A stretch of 64,000 bases of DNA from Lepus europaeus (taxonomy: Eukaryota; Chordata; Mammalia; Lagomorpha; Leporidae): the NCBI RefSeq assembly GCF_033115175.1, contig NC_084836.1, positions 69,239,297 to 69,303,296 of the forward strand, read 5' to 3'. The translations under genes and the position numbers were made by a program. This document shows positions 31,478 through 43,524 of the stretch, piece after piece. The notes under the pieces were generated by a model, which was given only the letters and a program-made list of their open reading frames with translations, ran no database searches and had not been told where the DNA came from. Numbering within the stretch: position 1 is the first letter of the stretch; each line of letters starts with the position of its first letter.

Positions 31478-32045
31478 TCACTACTGTTCTAAGAATGTGC
31501 ATGTTAGGTATGGTAATGTCTGTGTAGCAACAGAAGGAAGCAAGATCAAGGAGTGGCAGGAAGAACTTTACTATAGCAGAGATCCATAGAGGGAATCCAG
31601 GGGACTCGCATGCCACCAGGTTCCCAGGAGAAAGCACCAGCATTGGTTGGTCAGGGGGCAAAAAGGAATGCAGAGAAAGCCTCAGGCCTGGCCTTTATTG
31701 GGGCTTTCATGGGAAAGGTAAGGCAGAGCAGGGCCAAGGGGTTTGGTCTGGCTAGTTTGAGCAATTCTGGAGGTTTTGGCTTATGGAGATGGGCTCTAGT
31801 TTCCAAGGACCTGGCCCTGGGATGATGTAGGGCAGAAAAAATGAATGAGCTTTGGAGAAGGAGGTGGTTGAGACCGTAGGCTTGGGATTGATAGACGTGC
31901 TTGTGAAAGGCATGCCCCAGGCAAGTTGTCATTATCTCAGAATTAGCGAGGCCTCAGAGAGGCAGTCAGTCTGCCCCAGGTCTGTAAAGCTCCCAAATGC
32001 CAGATCATCAAGAATACAGGAAGTGAGAAAATGTAGTTAAAACAC
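31478..32045. other. Unclassified LTR-like sequence
   Basis: GC-moderate sequence with 'ggcctttattggggctttca' resembling the inverted polyadenylation region of an LTR. No clear ends or duplication found. Confidence 0.3.
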
Positions 32046-32079
32046 TTGACTCTGTGATGAATGGGTGTCAAGTAGACAT

Positions 32080-32336
32080 GGAATCTAAGGGTAAATTGTG
32101 ATGCTTTCATTCCATGGAAATCTTAGAGCATTTAAACATACTATTAATTGGAAACGAATAAGCTGTCTTTTGGTAGATAAATTGCTAAACTTATATAGTC
32201 ATGCCATAAAATACCACTTGGCCATAAAAAGAAATAGACTATTGATCAATGCGATAACTTGGAGGAAACTCAGGGAAATTATGCTGAGTAAAATGAGTTG
32301 ATCATGGAAGACTACTCATAGGATAAAACTGTAGAG

Positions 32337-32374
<38 letters not shown>

Positions 32375-32575
32375 ACACACATACACACACGTGTGTGCAT
32401 GTATAGCTGGCCAATATGTTATATAGATTTTGTTGAAGTCAATTACTTCATTGGCTATTATACTAGAGTTGTGTAAGATGTTAACATTGGGTGAAGTCTT
32501 CATGAGACTGTCTCAGCAACCTCCTGTGGAGTTATAATTATTTCAAAATGAAAAGATTTTAAAAACGAGCACCAA
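32080..32575 (+). mobile_element. Old L1 ORF2 end
   Basis: 'gaaatagactattgatcaat ... ggaggaaactcagggaaatt' is recognisable as the last part of an old L1 ORF2 and its 3' UTR. Confidence 0.6.
32336..32395. repeat. (CT)n(AC)n microsatellite
   Basis: About 22 bases of TC repeat followed by about 30 bases of CA/TACA repeat. Confidence 0.95.
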
Positions 32576-33114
32576 GGCCCAGGGAAGAAACTGAGCAACT
32601 CCACAGGACTGGGAGGCACTGCATTCTTTAGCAAAGGCAAATGAAAGTGACTTCACAGGGAATTCAATTCTTTTTAAAGTGGAGAGGCACAAAGTTTGCT
32701 TATGGGAACACCACCAAAGCAGCTTTCAGACATAAACCGTAACAACATTAAAACGGCTCTGGGAATGAAGCTGACGGCAGACTGCCATTCAAGTCCAGCC
32801 GTGGTGATTCCTGTTGCAGGTCAGACAACCTCCTGTTCATCTTGTGGCACACTCTTTTCTTTCTTTTGCACTTGGCTTTTTGTTTGCCTTTGTGTAGAGA
32901 AATTGTTTGAGTACAGTTCTGGAAACTTTTTCAGAATGGTGAAAGCCAAGCAACCTCCAGAACTCATAGTGGAGGGCGGTCACTGGGTCACAAAACCCTT
33001 GCTAGACAGATGAAATTGGATGGTCAGATCAATAAGATATGTAATCCACAAAGAAGCCCCTCAGAACCAGCGCACTAATGATACAAGCAGCAGTCTAGCT
33101 GAGTGTCACAGGTT
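32576..33114. other. Unique non-coding sequence
   Basis: A 105-codon plus-strand frame (32696-33013) has a hydrophobic stretch but no recognisable family; I see no other support for a gene. Confidence 0.35.
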
Positions 33115-33420
33115 CACACTTGGCACGGTGGTTAAGTTACTGCTTGGGATGACTCCATCCCATATCCAAGTGCATAATTCAAGACCTGATCCCACATACC
33201 CACTACTGCACAGCCCGGGAGTCAGCACATGATGGGTCAAGTACTTGGATCCTTGCCACCTGTGTGGGAGACACGGACAGAGTTCCAACTTCCTGAATTC
33301 AGCTTAGCCTTGCCCCAGATTTTCAAGCATTTGGGGAGTGAAACCAGAGGTGAAAGATTTCTCTCTCTCAAAAATAAGAAGGTAGGGGTTTTCCTCTCTC
33401 AGAAACCCCCTCCATGCCTC
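33115..33420 (+). mobile_element. Old diverged CSINE
   Basis: 'acttggcacggtggttaagt' head, 'tgggtcaagtacttggatcc' body; strongly diverged. Confidence 0.6.
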
Positions 33421-33449
33421 TCTGGCTGGAGGTTCTTGATTTTAATAAA

Positions 33450-33775
33450 TACTAGCGCTGTGGCACAGCAGGTTAAAGCTTTAGCCTGAGGCGCTGACAT
33501 CCCATATGGGCGCTGGTTCTAGTCCCGGCTGCTCCTCTTCCAATCCAGCTCTCTGCTATGGCCTGGAAAAGCAGTAGAAGATGGCCCCCAAGTGCTTGGG
33601 CCCTTGCACCCGCATGGGAGACCTGGAAGAAGCTCCTGGCTCCTGGCTTCAGATCAGCACAGCTCCGGCCATTGTGGCCATCTGGGGAGTAAATCAGCGA
33701 TGGAAGACTTCTCTCTCTGTCTCTACCTCTCTCTGTAACTCTGTCTTTCAAATAAATAAAATAAATCTTTCAAAA
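33450..33775 (+). mobile_element. CSINE, older type
   Basis: 'ctagcgctgtggcacagcag' to 'caaataaataaaataaatct'. Confidence 0.9.
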
Positions 33776-33845
33776 AAAAAGTAGGAAAACAAGATTGCAT
33801 ATGGTAGTATTCCATGTACTTGACCTCAAAAACCAGCAAAGTGGG

Positions 33846-34083
33846 GGCCAATGGAGACAGCATTGTGGCATAGCAGGTTAATCCACTGCCTACAACACTG
33901 CCATTCCTTATGGGTAACAGTTTAAGCCCCAGTTGCTCCACTTATGATTGAACTCCCTGCTATGGGCTGGGAAAACAGCCAAAGATGGCCCAAGTGCTTG
34001 GGCCCCTGTACCCACTTGGGAGACCTGGATGAAGCTCATGGCCCAGGCCAGCTAGGGTATGAACCAACAGATGGAAAATCTTG

Positions 34084-34125
<42 letters not shown>

Positions 34126-34150
34126 CTCTGACTTCCAAAATAAATAAATG
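33846..34150 (+). mobile_element. CSINE, older type
   Basis: 'agacagcattgtggcatagc' to a (TC)n tract and 'aaaataaataaatg'. Confidence 0.88.
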
Positions 34151-34154
34151 TTTT

Positions 34155-34590
34155 TTTAAACTTTTATTTAGTAAATATAAATTTCCAAAGTACAGTTTAT
34201 GGATTACAATGGCTCCCCCCCCCATAACTTCCCTCCCACTCGCACCCCTCCCATCTCCCGCTCCCTCTCCCATTCCATTCACATCAAGGTTCATTTTCAA
34301 TTATCTTTATATACAGAAGATCAGTTTAGTATATATTAAGTAAAGATTTCAACAGTTTGCACCCACACAGAAACACAAAGTGTAAAATACTGTTTGAGTA
34401 CTAGTTATAGCATTGATTCACATTTTACAACACATTAAGGACAGATCCCACATGAGGAGTAAGTACACAGTGACTCCTGTTGTTGACTTAACAATTTGAC
34501 ACTCTTGTTTATGTCGTCAGTAATCTCCCTAGGCTCTAGTCATGAGTTGCCAAGGCTATGGAAGCCTTTTGAGTTCGCCGACTTCGATCT
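34155..34590 (-). mobile_element. 440-bp L1 3' tail copy
   Basis: Antisense L1 3' UTR from the T-run to 'cgccgacttcgatc'. Target duplication aaataaatgtttttt on both sides. Its 5' end falls at the same GATC as the copy at 58325-58771. Confidence 0.88.
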
Positions 34591-34934
34591 TAAATAAATG
34601 TTTTTTAAAAAAAGGGTTGGCGTTGGATGAGGACCAGAGCTATGATGTAGTGGGTTGAGCCTACTACATACATAGACAGCTTAGGAATAAAAGAGACATA
34701 TGTACAGATAAAATAGAATTTTAAAACCATGAGAAACTCTATGTGCATCCTTATAATAATACATTTGAAGACTTAAGTGAATTGACTAATTTTCTGGAAA
34801 ACAGAAAACAGAAAATATGAAATCTGATTTTAAAAAAAAAGAGAGAAAATGTGATTAAACCACTAGCCATTAAGGAACCTAAATTGGTAAAAATTTTCTT
34901 CTTCAGAAGCATCAAACTTACATGGTTTAGTTTT

Positions 34935-35262
34935 CAAAATTTGCTTTTTATTTGAAAGAATGAAAGAAAGACATGGAGAGACAGAGATATATCTTCCATC
35001 TGCTAGTTCACTCCTCAGATTGCCGCAACAGCCAGGTCTGAGCCAGGCCAAAGCCAGGAGCCTGGAACTCCATCCGGTTCTCCCACCTAAGTGAGAGGTA
35101 CCCCAGTACTCGAGCCACTATCTGCTGCCCTCCCTGGAGCAGTAGCAGGAAGCTTAGGGCTCATTAGCAGAGGAGCCAGAACTCAGGAGTCCAGACCGGC
35201 AATCCAATATGATCGCAAGCATTGCAAGGAGAGCTAACTCCCTGTGCTATGACATCTGGATT
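34935..35262 (-). mobile_element. Old CSINE
   Basis: 'ctttttatttgaaagaatga' followed by a recognisable diverged body to 'ccctgtgctatgacatc'. Confidence 0.75.
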
Positions 35263-35447
35263 TATAAAGACATTTTTCCAAATCTTCAATTAACAGGCAA
35301 CTAGTTACTCTCTTAGATCAACAATTCTAGAGAATAAAAAATGATTTAACTCATTTATAAAGCTAGTACAACCATAATATTAGTTAAGACAAAAACAATA
35401 TAAAAAGATAAATGGAGGCTAAACTCACTAATGAATAAAGATGAAAA

Positions 35448-35782
35448 GATCCTTGGCACCAGTGTTCTGGCATCGCAGGTAAAGCTGATGCCTGCAACAC
35501 CAGTATCCCATATGGGCACCGGTTCATGTCCCAGCTGCTCTATTCCCTCCAGCTCCCTGCTAATGGCCTGAGAGAGCAGCTGAAGCTGGCCCAAGTCAAG
35601 TGTTTGGGCCCCGCCACTGATGTGGGAGGCCTGGATGAAGATCCTGGCTTCAGCCTGGCTGAGCCCTGGCTGTTGCAGCCATTTGGGAAACAAACCAATA
35701 GATGGAAAATCAATCTCTCTCTCTCTCTCTCCCCTTGCTCTGTAACTCCTTCAAATAAATAAATAAATCTTTTTTTAAAAAA
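35448..35782 (+). mobile_element. CSINE, older type
   Basis: 'ccttggcaccagtgttctgg' to 'caaataaataaataaatctt'; flanks match 'agatc/aaat' poorly. Confidence 0.85.
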
Positions 35783-36087
35783 TATAAATATCCTCAATAA
35801 GATGGCTTAAACTCAGAAGTATAATTTGAAGTATATTTTATCCTGAGAATGCCAATTTGCTTCTACATTCAAAATCTGTCATTGTAATATACTACATTTA
35901 CAGATGACAGGAGGAAAGCCAGATGGTCATATCAAGGGATAAAGGAAAGTAATTGATAAATTGAAAAGCTAAATCAGCACTTATTCGCGATCAGTTCTAC
36001 ATGCTGATGGCAACCATATACTTACACCTGAGGACCGGGCCATTATTCCCTTCCAGACACTTTCCTTCAGATGCTTCATCTTAGATT

Positions 36088-36408
36088 CTTTTTTAAAAGG
36101 TTTATTCATTTGTTTGAAATGCAGAGATAGAGAAGGAGAGACCAAGAGGGTTATATCTTCCGCCACTGGTTCATTCCCCAAATGGTTGCAATGGCCAGGG
36201 CTGGGTCAAGCCACAGCCAAAAGTTGGGAGTCCTTCCAGGTCTCCCACATTATGGGGCAGGGGCCCAAACACTTGGGCTATCTTCCACTGCTTTCCCAAG
36301 CGCATACAGGAAACTGGATCAGAAGTGAAGCAGCTGGGACTTGAACCTGTGCTCATATGGGATGCCTGTATTCCTGGCGGCGGCTTAACCTCCACAATGC
36401 CCACCATT
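36088..36408 (-). mobile_element. CSINE, older type
   Basis: 'ttttttaaaaggtttattca' to 'cctccacaatgcccacca'; flanks 'ttagattctt' on both sides. Confidence 0.88.
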
Positions 36409-36504
36409 GCCTTAGATTCTTAATTCAAGTCCCTCTTATTCATCTCCCTCCTACTTTTCTTTATGTTAATTCATGACACTGTTCTCTGAATCAGAGGCCT
36501 AAAA

Positions 36505-36712
36505 TGCTTTACAAATTTATTTATAATGAAATATACCTACCATAAAATTTACCATCCTAACCATTTTTCAGTTTACAGTTTAGTATGTCTAGTACATTCA
36601 CACTGCAGTGTAACCAGTCTCCAGAATTCTTTTCATGCTTTGCAAAACCTGAATACCCATTAAACCCCTTCCCTTCTCCTTAGCCCCTGGCACCCACTCT
36701 TTGAGTCAATGA
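36505..36712 (-). mobile_element. Old L1 3' end
   Basis: 'accataaaatttaccatcct ... ccaaccattt' type sequence, a familiar tail of old mammalian L1. Confidence 0.6.
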
Positions 36713-36815
36713 GGAGTCTTCAAATGTCCATGTACAGGTATATTACGAAAAAGCTCTGCATGGATTTCAAAAGTTTTTGGTACTAAAATAAACTTACCTT
36801 TTCATCCCATTTTCT
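36712..36815. mobile_element. Mariner-like MITE fragment
   Basis: 'atgaggagtcttcaaatgtc ... ttttggtactaaaataaac' shares the palindromic MITE motif seen at 58195 and 39835. Confidence 0.5.
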
Positions 36816-36821
36816 CGTGAT

Positions 36822-37115
36822 TTTTTTTTTTTTTAATTTGGGAGGCAGAGAGATGGAGACAGACAGAGATGGCATCCGTTGACCCACTTTCCAAATACTC
36901 ACACTGGGACTGATCCAAGCCAAAGCCCGGTGAAGAAACTCAATACAGGTCACTCACATAGGTGGCAGAGACCCAACTACTTGAGCCATTTTTGCTGCTT
37001 CCCAAGGTGGGCACTAACAGAAAGTTGGAATCAGGCGCAAAACCAAGACTAAAACCCAGGCACTCTGACATAGGGGGCCTAACTGCCAAGCCAGCAACTG
37101 CCAACCCCTCCACAA
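36822..37115 (-). mobile_element. Old CSINE-like element
   Basis: Diverged SINE: T-run, 'ggaggcagagagatggagac', and the body through 'gccaagccagcaactgcc'. Confidence 0.6.
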
Positions 37116-37182
37116 ACTTTTTGAAGTACCCGTATATGAATTTGACCCTTTTATTTACTTATATTTATTTAATTTATTCTCT

Positions 37183-37378
37183 CTCTTTTTTTTTTTTCTG
37201 ACAGAGTTAGTGAGAGAGAGAGAGAGAGAGAGAGAGAAAGGTCTTCCTCTTCCGTTGGTTCACCCCCTAAGTGGCTGCCATGGCCGGCACGTTGTGGCCA
37301 GCGTGCTGTGCTGCTCTGAAGCCAGGAGCCAGGTGCTTCCTCCTGGTCTCGATTAGCCTAGTGAGCCACGGCGCCGGC
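37183..37378 (-). mobile_element. CSINE with internal deletion
   Basis: Normal 3' half, then 'ctcctggtctc' joins directly to 'gattagcctagtgagccacg'; about 150 bases of body are missing. Confidence 0.9.
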
Positions 37379-37379
37379 T

Positions 37380-37685
37380 ATTTAATTTATTGTTGAAAGG
37401 CAGTGGGAAACAGAGAGAATGCACTCACACCCCCTCAATCATTCCCAAAATGTCCGCAACAGCCTCAGCTGGGCCAGGGTAAATCCAGGAGCCATGAACT
37501 TGATCTGGAATTCCCATATGTGTGGCAGGGATCTAAGTATTTAAACTGTCACCTGCTTCCTACCCCAGTATACGATGAGCAAAAAACTGGAATCAGGAGC
37601 AGAGCTAGGACTTGATACCAGATACTTCGATAAGGAACATGAGCATCCCAGCTGGCATCTAAAGCCCTATGCCAAATGCCTGACC
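37380..37685 (-). mobile_element. Old CSINE-like element
   Basis: 'ttattgttgaaaggcagtgg' to 'ccctatgccaaatgcctgac'; strongly diverged. Confidence 0.6.
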
Positions 37686-37689
37686 CAAG

Positions 37690-38260
37690 TTTGACTATTT
37701 TAGATATCATTAAGCATAATGTCATTTATGTTTATTCAAGTTGGGGCTGGTGCTGTGGCGCAGTGGGTTAATGCCCTGGCCTGAAGCGCCAGCATCCCAT
37801 ATGTGTGCCGGTTTGAGACCCGGCTGCTCCTCTTCCAATCCATCTCTCTGCTATGGTCTGGGAGTGCAGTGGAGGATGGCCCAAGTCCTTGGGCCCCTGC
37901 ACCTGCATGGGAGACCCGGAGGAAGCTCCTGGCTCCTGGCTTCGGATCGGCGCAGCTCCAGCCATTGTGGCCAATTGGGGAGTGAACTATTGGATGGGAG
38001 ACCTCTCTCTCTCTCTGCCTCTCCTCTCTCTGTGTAACTCTGACATTCAAATAAATAAATAAATCTTTAAAAAACAAAGTTTATCCAAGTTAATTCATAT
38101 TGAAAAAATTTCCCTTAAGACTGAATAGCATTTTCATTCTAAGTATGTACCACATTTTCTTTATGTGGACATTTTGATTGCTCCCACACTTTGTCCATTG
38201 TGAATAAACACAGGAATGCTAAAATCTCTTTGAGATCTTATTTCAGTTCTTTGTTTTTCT
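37690..38260 (-). mobile_element. Old L1 3' region, split by a SINE
   Basis: 'gcataatgtcatttatgttt' (37715) continues at 38090 with 'actgaatagcattttcattc' and 'gtccattgtgaataaacaca'. Confidence 0.6.
37742..38075 (+). mobile_element. CSINE, older type
   Basis: 'ggggctggtgctgtggcgca' to 'caaataaataaataaatctt'; flanks 'gtttattcaagtt' / 'gtttatccaagtt'. Confidence 0.93.
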
Positions 38261-39164
38261 TAAATGCATTAAATTTTTTATTAACATGCAACACTTGTAC
38301 ATTTTTGTGGAGTATAGTGTAATATTACAACACCAACAGGATAAACCAGTCTAACCAGCTTTTCCATTTCCTTATCTTTTTGTGTGTTTGGAGCCCACCA
38401 GCTCCTCTTTTCCTGTTGTTTATAAAGCATATGATATAATATTGTGAACTCTGGTCACCCCACTGTGCTGTGAAATCTTATCTAGAGCCCATTCCTTCTA
38501 TGTGACTGTCCAACCTCCCTCTATCCACCTCCATCCCTTCTGAGCCTTATTCTAAGTTCAGATCCACATTTTTTTAAAAAAAGCTTCCACATGATAAAGT
38601 ATATGTAGTTTTCTCTTTCTGTATCTGGCTTATTTTCCTTAAGATTTTGATGCAAATATCTGGATCTCACTCATTTTTATGGCTGAATAATATGTCATTG
38701 TGTTTATATACTGCATATTCTACTCATTATTCAATGGAAGTCCAGATTGATCCAATATTTTTACTATTGTGACTAGTGCTGCAATGAACATGGGGGTGCA
38801 ATATCTCTTTCATATCTGATTTCATTTCCTTGCGTTATATACCCAGAAGTAAGACTGTACTTGATCACAGAGAAAAAGCTTTGGATTCTCATGCTTGAAT
38901 ATAGCGTTAGCTGTGGGATTTTCATACATGGCCTTTGTTAGGTTGAGCGATTTCCATCTCCTCTCCCTAATTTGTGAGAGGTTTATCATGAAAGCTTGTC
39001 TCCTTTTTTTCTGTATCTATTGAAATGATCATTTAATTTTTATTCTTCATTCTATTAGTGTGGTGCATAACGCTTGTTCTAGTGCATGGCCCTTGTATCC
39101 TAATGATAAATAACCCTTGGTCGTGGTGAGTGATTCTTTTATGTGCTATTGAATTTATTTTGCT

Positions 39165-39555
39165 AATTTAAAAATATTGACTTATTTGAGAGAGGGGGAG
39201 GAAGAGAAGGAGAAGAAAGAAAAGGGATGAAGGGAGGGAGAGAGAGAGAAGAAGAAAAAAAGAAGGAAGATAGATAAAAAGAAGGGGGAAGGAGGGAAGA
39301 TGGGGAGGGAGAGGAAAGGCAGGAAGGAAGAGTCATTTTTGCAACCACTGGAAGTTCAAAGGCCCACAGCATTCTGGACTGGACCAGGCTAAGGTCAGAA
39401 ACCAGAAACTCAATCCTACATTGGTGGCAGGGACCAACCAGGGACTTATACCATCAGCTGTTGCTGTGAGGAGGAAGCCGGAACTCAAACCCAGCACTAC
39501 AGTATGGGATGTGAGTATTTAACGTGGCATCTTACCTGCTGTGCCAGTTGTCCAT
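39165..39555 (-). mobile_element. Old CSINE with expanded purine tract
   Basis: 'aaaaatattgacttatttga' then a GGAGA/GGAAGA-rich tract (39188-39330) and a diverged body to 'acctgctgtgccagttgtcc'. Confidence 0.6.
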
Positions 39556-39834
39556 TGCTAGCATTGAGAATTTTTGCAACTATACTCGCCAGTAATGTTG
39601 GCTTGTTTTCTTTTCCTGTAGTGTGCTTCTCTGGCTTTGGTATTAGAGAAACACAGGTCTCATAAAATGAATTTGAAAGAGTTCCCTTTTCTTCAATATC
39701 GTGCAAGAGTATGAGAAAGATTGGTATTAACTCTTTCTTAAATGTTTGTTATATTTCACCAATGAAGCCATCTACTCCTGAGAGTTTTTAATGGAATGGT
39801 TTTGAATACTAATTCAATCTCTTTACTCAAGAAA

Positions 39835-40035
39835 GTACTTCAAAAAGTTTGTGGAACAGTGAATTAAAAGATGTTTGGGTGCAAAATTTTTGAAATCAAG
39901 CAAATGAGGAATCTTCAAAAGCTCATTAAAACGTGTATTGTGAAAAAAATTATATATGGATTTCAAGATGTGTTTGCACCACAATAGCTGTTATCTTTTA
40001 ATTCTATTTTCCATGAACCTTTTGACATTCAGTTG
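39835..40035. mobile_element. Mariner-like palindromic MITE
   Basis: 'acttcaaaaagtttgtggaa' on the left and its near-inverse 'ttctattttccatgaacctt' on the right, with a central 'tttgcaccacaatag'. Confidence 0.6.
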
Positions 40036-40106
40036 CATGTTGTTAGAAATTTATCCCTTTCTTCTGTTTTGCAATTTGTTGATGTATATTTATTATAGCT
40101 TATTTC

Positions 40107-40398
40107 TTCAAAGATTCATTTTATTTATTTGAAAGACAGATTTACAGAGAGAGGTAGAGGCAGAGAAAGAGGTCTTCCATTTGCTGGTTCACTTCCCCGA
40201 TGGCTGCAAAGGCTGGAGCTGTGCTGATCAGAAGCCAGGAGCCAGGAGCTTCTTGAGGTTCTCCCACGTGGGTGCAGGGGCCCAAGGACTTGGGTCATCT
40301 TCTACTGCTATCTCTGGCCATAGCAGAGAGCTGGATCAGAAGAAGAACAGCTGGGATTAGAACTGGCGCCCATATGGGTTGCTGGTGCTGCAGGCCCC
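40107..40398 (-). mobile_element. CSINE, older type
   Basis: 'ttcaaagattcattttattt' to 'ttgctggtgctgcaggccc'. Confidence 0.85.
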
Positions 40399-41189
40399 TA
40401 TAGCTATTTTTTAAGATCCTTTAAAGCTCTGTGGTATCAGTTGTAATGTCTCCTCCTTCACTTATAATTTTATTTAATTGAGCCCTCATGCTTTTTTTCT
40501 GGGTTAGTCTTATTTAAAGCTTTGTCAAGTTTGCTTATCTTCTCGAAAAACCAATTCTTAGCTTTGCTGACCTTTGCTATTGCTTATCTAATCTCCATTT
40601 CAGTTACTTGTCCTCTAATCTTTGTTATTTCTTTCCTCCTGCTAACTGTGAGCTTAGTTTGTCCTTGTTTTCCTACTTCCTTACATTGTAAAGATAGGCT
40701 GTTACTGAGATCTTTGGTCTTAATGTGGACGTTGATCATTTTCAGCTTTCCTTTCAAAACTGATTTTGCTACAACCTGTAAATTTGGCATGTTGTATTTC
40801 CATTGTCCTTTGTTTCAAGGTTCTTTTTTTTTCCCTTGATTTTTTTCTTTGACCCAATGGTTGCTTGTGTGTTGTTTAATTTCCACATTTTTGTGAATGT
40901 TCTAATTTTCCTTCTACTTTCAGGCCATTGGGGTTAGAAAAGATACTTCCTATGATGTCAAGCTCTATAACTGTTTGAGGCTTGTGTTGTAGCCTATCAC
41001 ATGATGTATCTTGGACACTTCATATCTGTATGAGGTCGAGAAGAATGTGTATTAAGCTGTTAGATAGGGTTCTGTGTATGTATGTTAGATCTGCTTGGCC
41101 TAGGGTGTTCTTACGGTCTTGTGTTTCCTTTTTATTTTTGTCTGGATGAATCACCCATTGTTGACAGTAGGATATTAAAGTCCATCGTT

Positions 41190-41475
41190 ATAGGGTAGTG
41201 GTTGTGGCACAACAGGTAAGCTGCCCCTTGGGACACCCTCATTCCATGTCAGATCCTCTGCTTCCAATCCAGCGTATTGCTGGTGCATACACTGAGAGGC
41301 AGCAGGTGATGGCTGAGGAGCTTGGGTCCCTGTCACCCGCTTGGGAGAACTGCATAGAGTTCCTGGCTTCTGGCTTTGGCCTGGACCATCCCTGGATGTT
41401 GTGGTCATCTAGAGAGCAAACCAGCAGATGAAGGATCTCTTTCACTCTGCCTTTCAAATAAATAAAAATTAAATT
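41190..41475 (+). mobile_element. Old diverged CSINE
   Basis: 'tatagggtagtggttgtggc' to 'tgcctttcaaataaataaaa'. Confidence 0.7.
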
Positions 41476-41479
41476 TAAA

Positions 41480-41940
41480 AACCTGATTGGGCAGGGCTGT
41501 CAGCTGCAGCTGGACAGGGCCATGGTCTGAGTTGGCTGCATGGGCAGTGCTGTTCTGGGTGTGTCTTTACATGAGACAGGGCTGCTGGTCAAGCTCCCCT
41601 GCTGGGTGGGGCTGCTGAACGTACCCTGGAGTAGGGCCTGAGCTATGTGGTCAGGGAAAGCCGTGGGCCGTGCTTCGTGACTGGGCTGGACAGCAGGCTG
41701 TGTCTGCAATAAGGTGGAGCCACAGCTTGGGCTCCTCCACTGAGCCGTTCATCTGGCTGAGATCTTAGCCTGGCCAAACAGTTGACTTTGCTCCCTAGCC
41801 ATCTGGGGCTGCCAGATCAGCTACACAGGTGGGCGGAACTCTCACTCTTCCTCTCTCCCCCCACCTTTCCCTCTCTCTCTTTCTGTGTCTCTTCCTATAA
41901 CTCTGCCTTTCAAACAAATATTTTTTTAAAAATCTAGACA
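41480..41940. other. GC-rich degenerate repeat-like tract
   Basis: Many variants of 'gggcagggctg/ggtggggctgctg' suggest a decayed minisatellite or an L1 5' UTR piece, followed by a SINE-like end (41870-41935). Confidence 0.35.
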
Positions 41941-42448
41941 CTTGACAAAATGATGCATATACTCAGGTGTGTGTGAAGCATCAGGCCAGTTGGTGGGAAC
42001 ACCCTCCGTCTGCTCCCCTCCCCTCAGACAAACTTCTGGGTCTGTCAGTCCAGATGAGCTATAGTTCCTATTTTCCCCACTCACTCTTTGTTTTTCTCAT
42101 TAAACTTCCTTTTAATGGATGTCAAAATTCTGTGACAGATTTTTGGTCAAGCTGTTTCCATTAAAAAGCACTGATGTTAAAAACTAATAACTTAAAACTG
42201 TCACCCCACAACACACACAAACAAGTAGCCTGCAAAATGTTCTGCTTTTGTTCTGAAGATTTAATGATGTATTATCATTAACCAGTCTTTCACCATTAAG
42301 CTTGAATGGCCAATCAAGATAAATAGTTCTAGACTGTTCTTCCACCGCTGATGCAGACCAGGGTAGCAGGTGTTAGGGAAGAGTTCTCATTTTGCTTTTT
42401 GAGCTCCAGCAGCACTGATGTTTGAACTTGAATTTTTAAATACACATT
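41941..42448. other. Non-coding; may include 3' UTR of the HTD2 retrocopy
   Basis: Nothing recognised. The part next to 42448 lies downstream of the retrocopy in its own orientation. Confidence 0.35.
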
Positions 42449-42784
42449 TCAGGATTTGGGAACCTCTGGCACCATAACTCTAACCCAGCCTTCCATGACA
42501 GTCTTTTTACTTCCTGTTCCAGAGCACGATACGGCAATAACAGCAATGAACTGTTTCAGCTTTTCTATAGAAACTGAAACAACTCCCCCAGTGTAGAAAG
42601 GGGCTGGAAAGTTAATTGCCTGGGAAAGAAGTGCACGACCTGGCCCTGCCATTTTAGTACCCAGGAGAGCTAAGTCCCTGATCGAAACTCCATGTACAGT
42701 TGCCTTTCCAGTCTTGGTGTGTTTTTCAGCATCCATGGCTGAAATATGCAGCTGTTTGAACTCCAGCATTTGGTCCAGCTCCAT
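42449..42784 (-). pseudogene. HTD2: HTD2 (RPP14 transcript) retrocopy, truncated
   Basis: A 111-codon frame reads [27 protein letters not shown] and [19 protein letters not shown]. This resembles, from my knowledge of the family, the C-terminal two thirds of HTD2, the mitochondrial 3-hydroxyacyl-thioester dehydratase (MaoC/hot-dog fold) encoded downstream on the RPP14 transcript. The N-terminal mitochondrial signal and the start of the hot-dog domain are missing or garbled, with the usual dehydratase Asp/His region altered ([11 protein letters not shown]). No introns are seen. It is most likely a processed pseudogene; the open frame is probably residual. Confidence 0.72.
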
Positions 42785-43125
42785 GATCTTGAAATTCTAG
42801 ACAGACTTCCATCTAGTGGTGCTTAGAGGGATATTTGTCAATTATTCTCATGTAGTAGCTGGGGCTGGCATCTTTTCCAGTGTTGATAACATCTGCCCTC
42901 CACTAGACTAGCGTGACACAACTGACTCCCATTCACTGCAACAATCTGCCAAGGCCTGGGGCTCCCAGCTAGCCCGGGAAACTGCTGGGGTGTTTATCTA
43001 TGACTTCTCCCTTTTCTGTCTCTAAAATGTCTTCTAGTTCTTCTTGTGCCTGCTTTGGTAATTTATCAGAAATTAAATTAAATCTAAGTTGTTGAATTTA
43101 CTTGCATAAATTTTGACAATATGAA
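42785..43125. other. Non-coding sequence
   Basis: Nothing recognised; could include upstream RPP14-derived sequence of the retrocopy. Confidence 0.3.
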
Positions 43126-43440
43126 CAGCTTTTCAAAATATGTTTATTTGAGAGGCAGAGAGTGAGAGAGAGACGGAAATATAGACAGAAACAGGCAGAG
43201 AGAGAGAGAGAGAGATCCCATATGCTGGCTCACTCCCCCAAATTCCCACAACGGTCAGGGAACTAAAGCCAGGAGTCTGGAACTCCCATGTAGGTGGCAT
43301 GGATCCAACCACTTGAGCCAACACTGCTGACTCCCAGGGTCTGCGTTAGTGGGAAGCTGGAATCAGAAGCAGAGTAACACTGGCACCCCCAAAAAGGGAT
43401 GTGGGCATCTTAACTGGCATTTTGTTAGGTCAAACGTCTA
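43126..43440 (-). mobile_element. Old CSINE
   Basis: 'aaaatatgtttatttgagag' with a (GA)n tract and a diverged body to 'ttaggtcaaacgtctacccc'. Confidence 0.7.
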
Positions 43441-43524
43441 CCCCCGAACAACTTTTAATGTCTGTAGGATCTGTAGAATTATACCCTCTTCTATACTGAT
43501 ATTGATAGCTGTGTCTCATTGATC

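Larger units (their letters stand above)
34650..35970 (+). mobile_element. Old L1 ORF2 fragments
   Basis: Plus-strand decayed ORF2 pieces (35280-35447 'ctaaactcactaatgaataa'; 35785-35970), interrupted by two SINEs. Confidence 0.5.
38262..41190 (-). mobile_element. Old L1, with SINE and MITE insertions
   Basis: Antisense 3' end ('taacatgcaacacttgtaca', 38281), decayed ORF2 (38640-39160, 39560-39830, 40400-41190). All frames are broken. Confidence 0.65.

Noticed and set aside
32696-33013. Plus-strand 105-codon frame with a Cys-rich hydrophobic part
   Set aside because: No family similarity, no splice or promoter support; probably chance.
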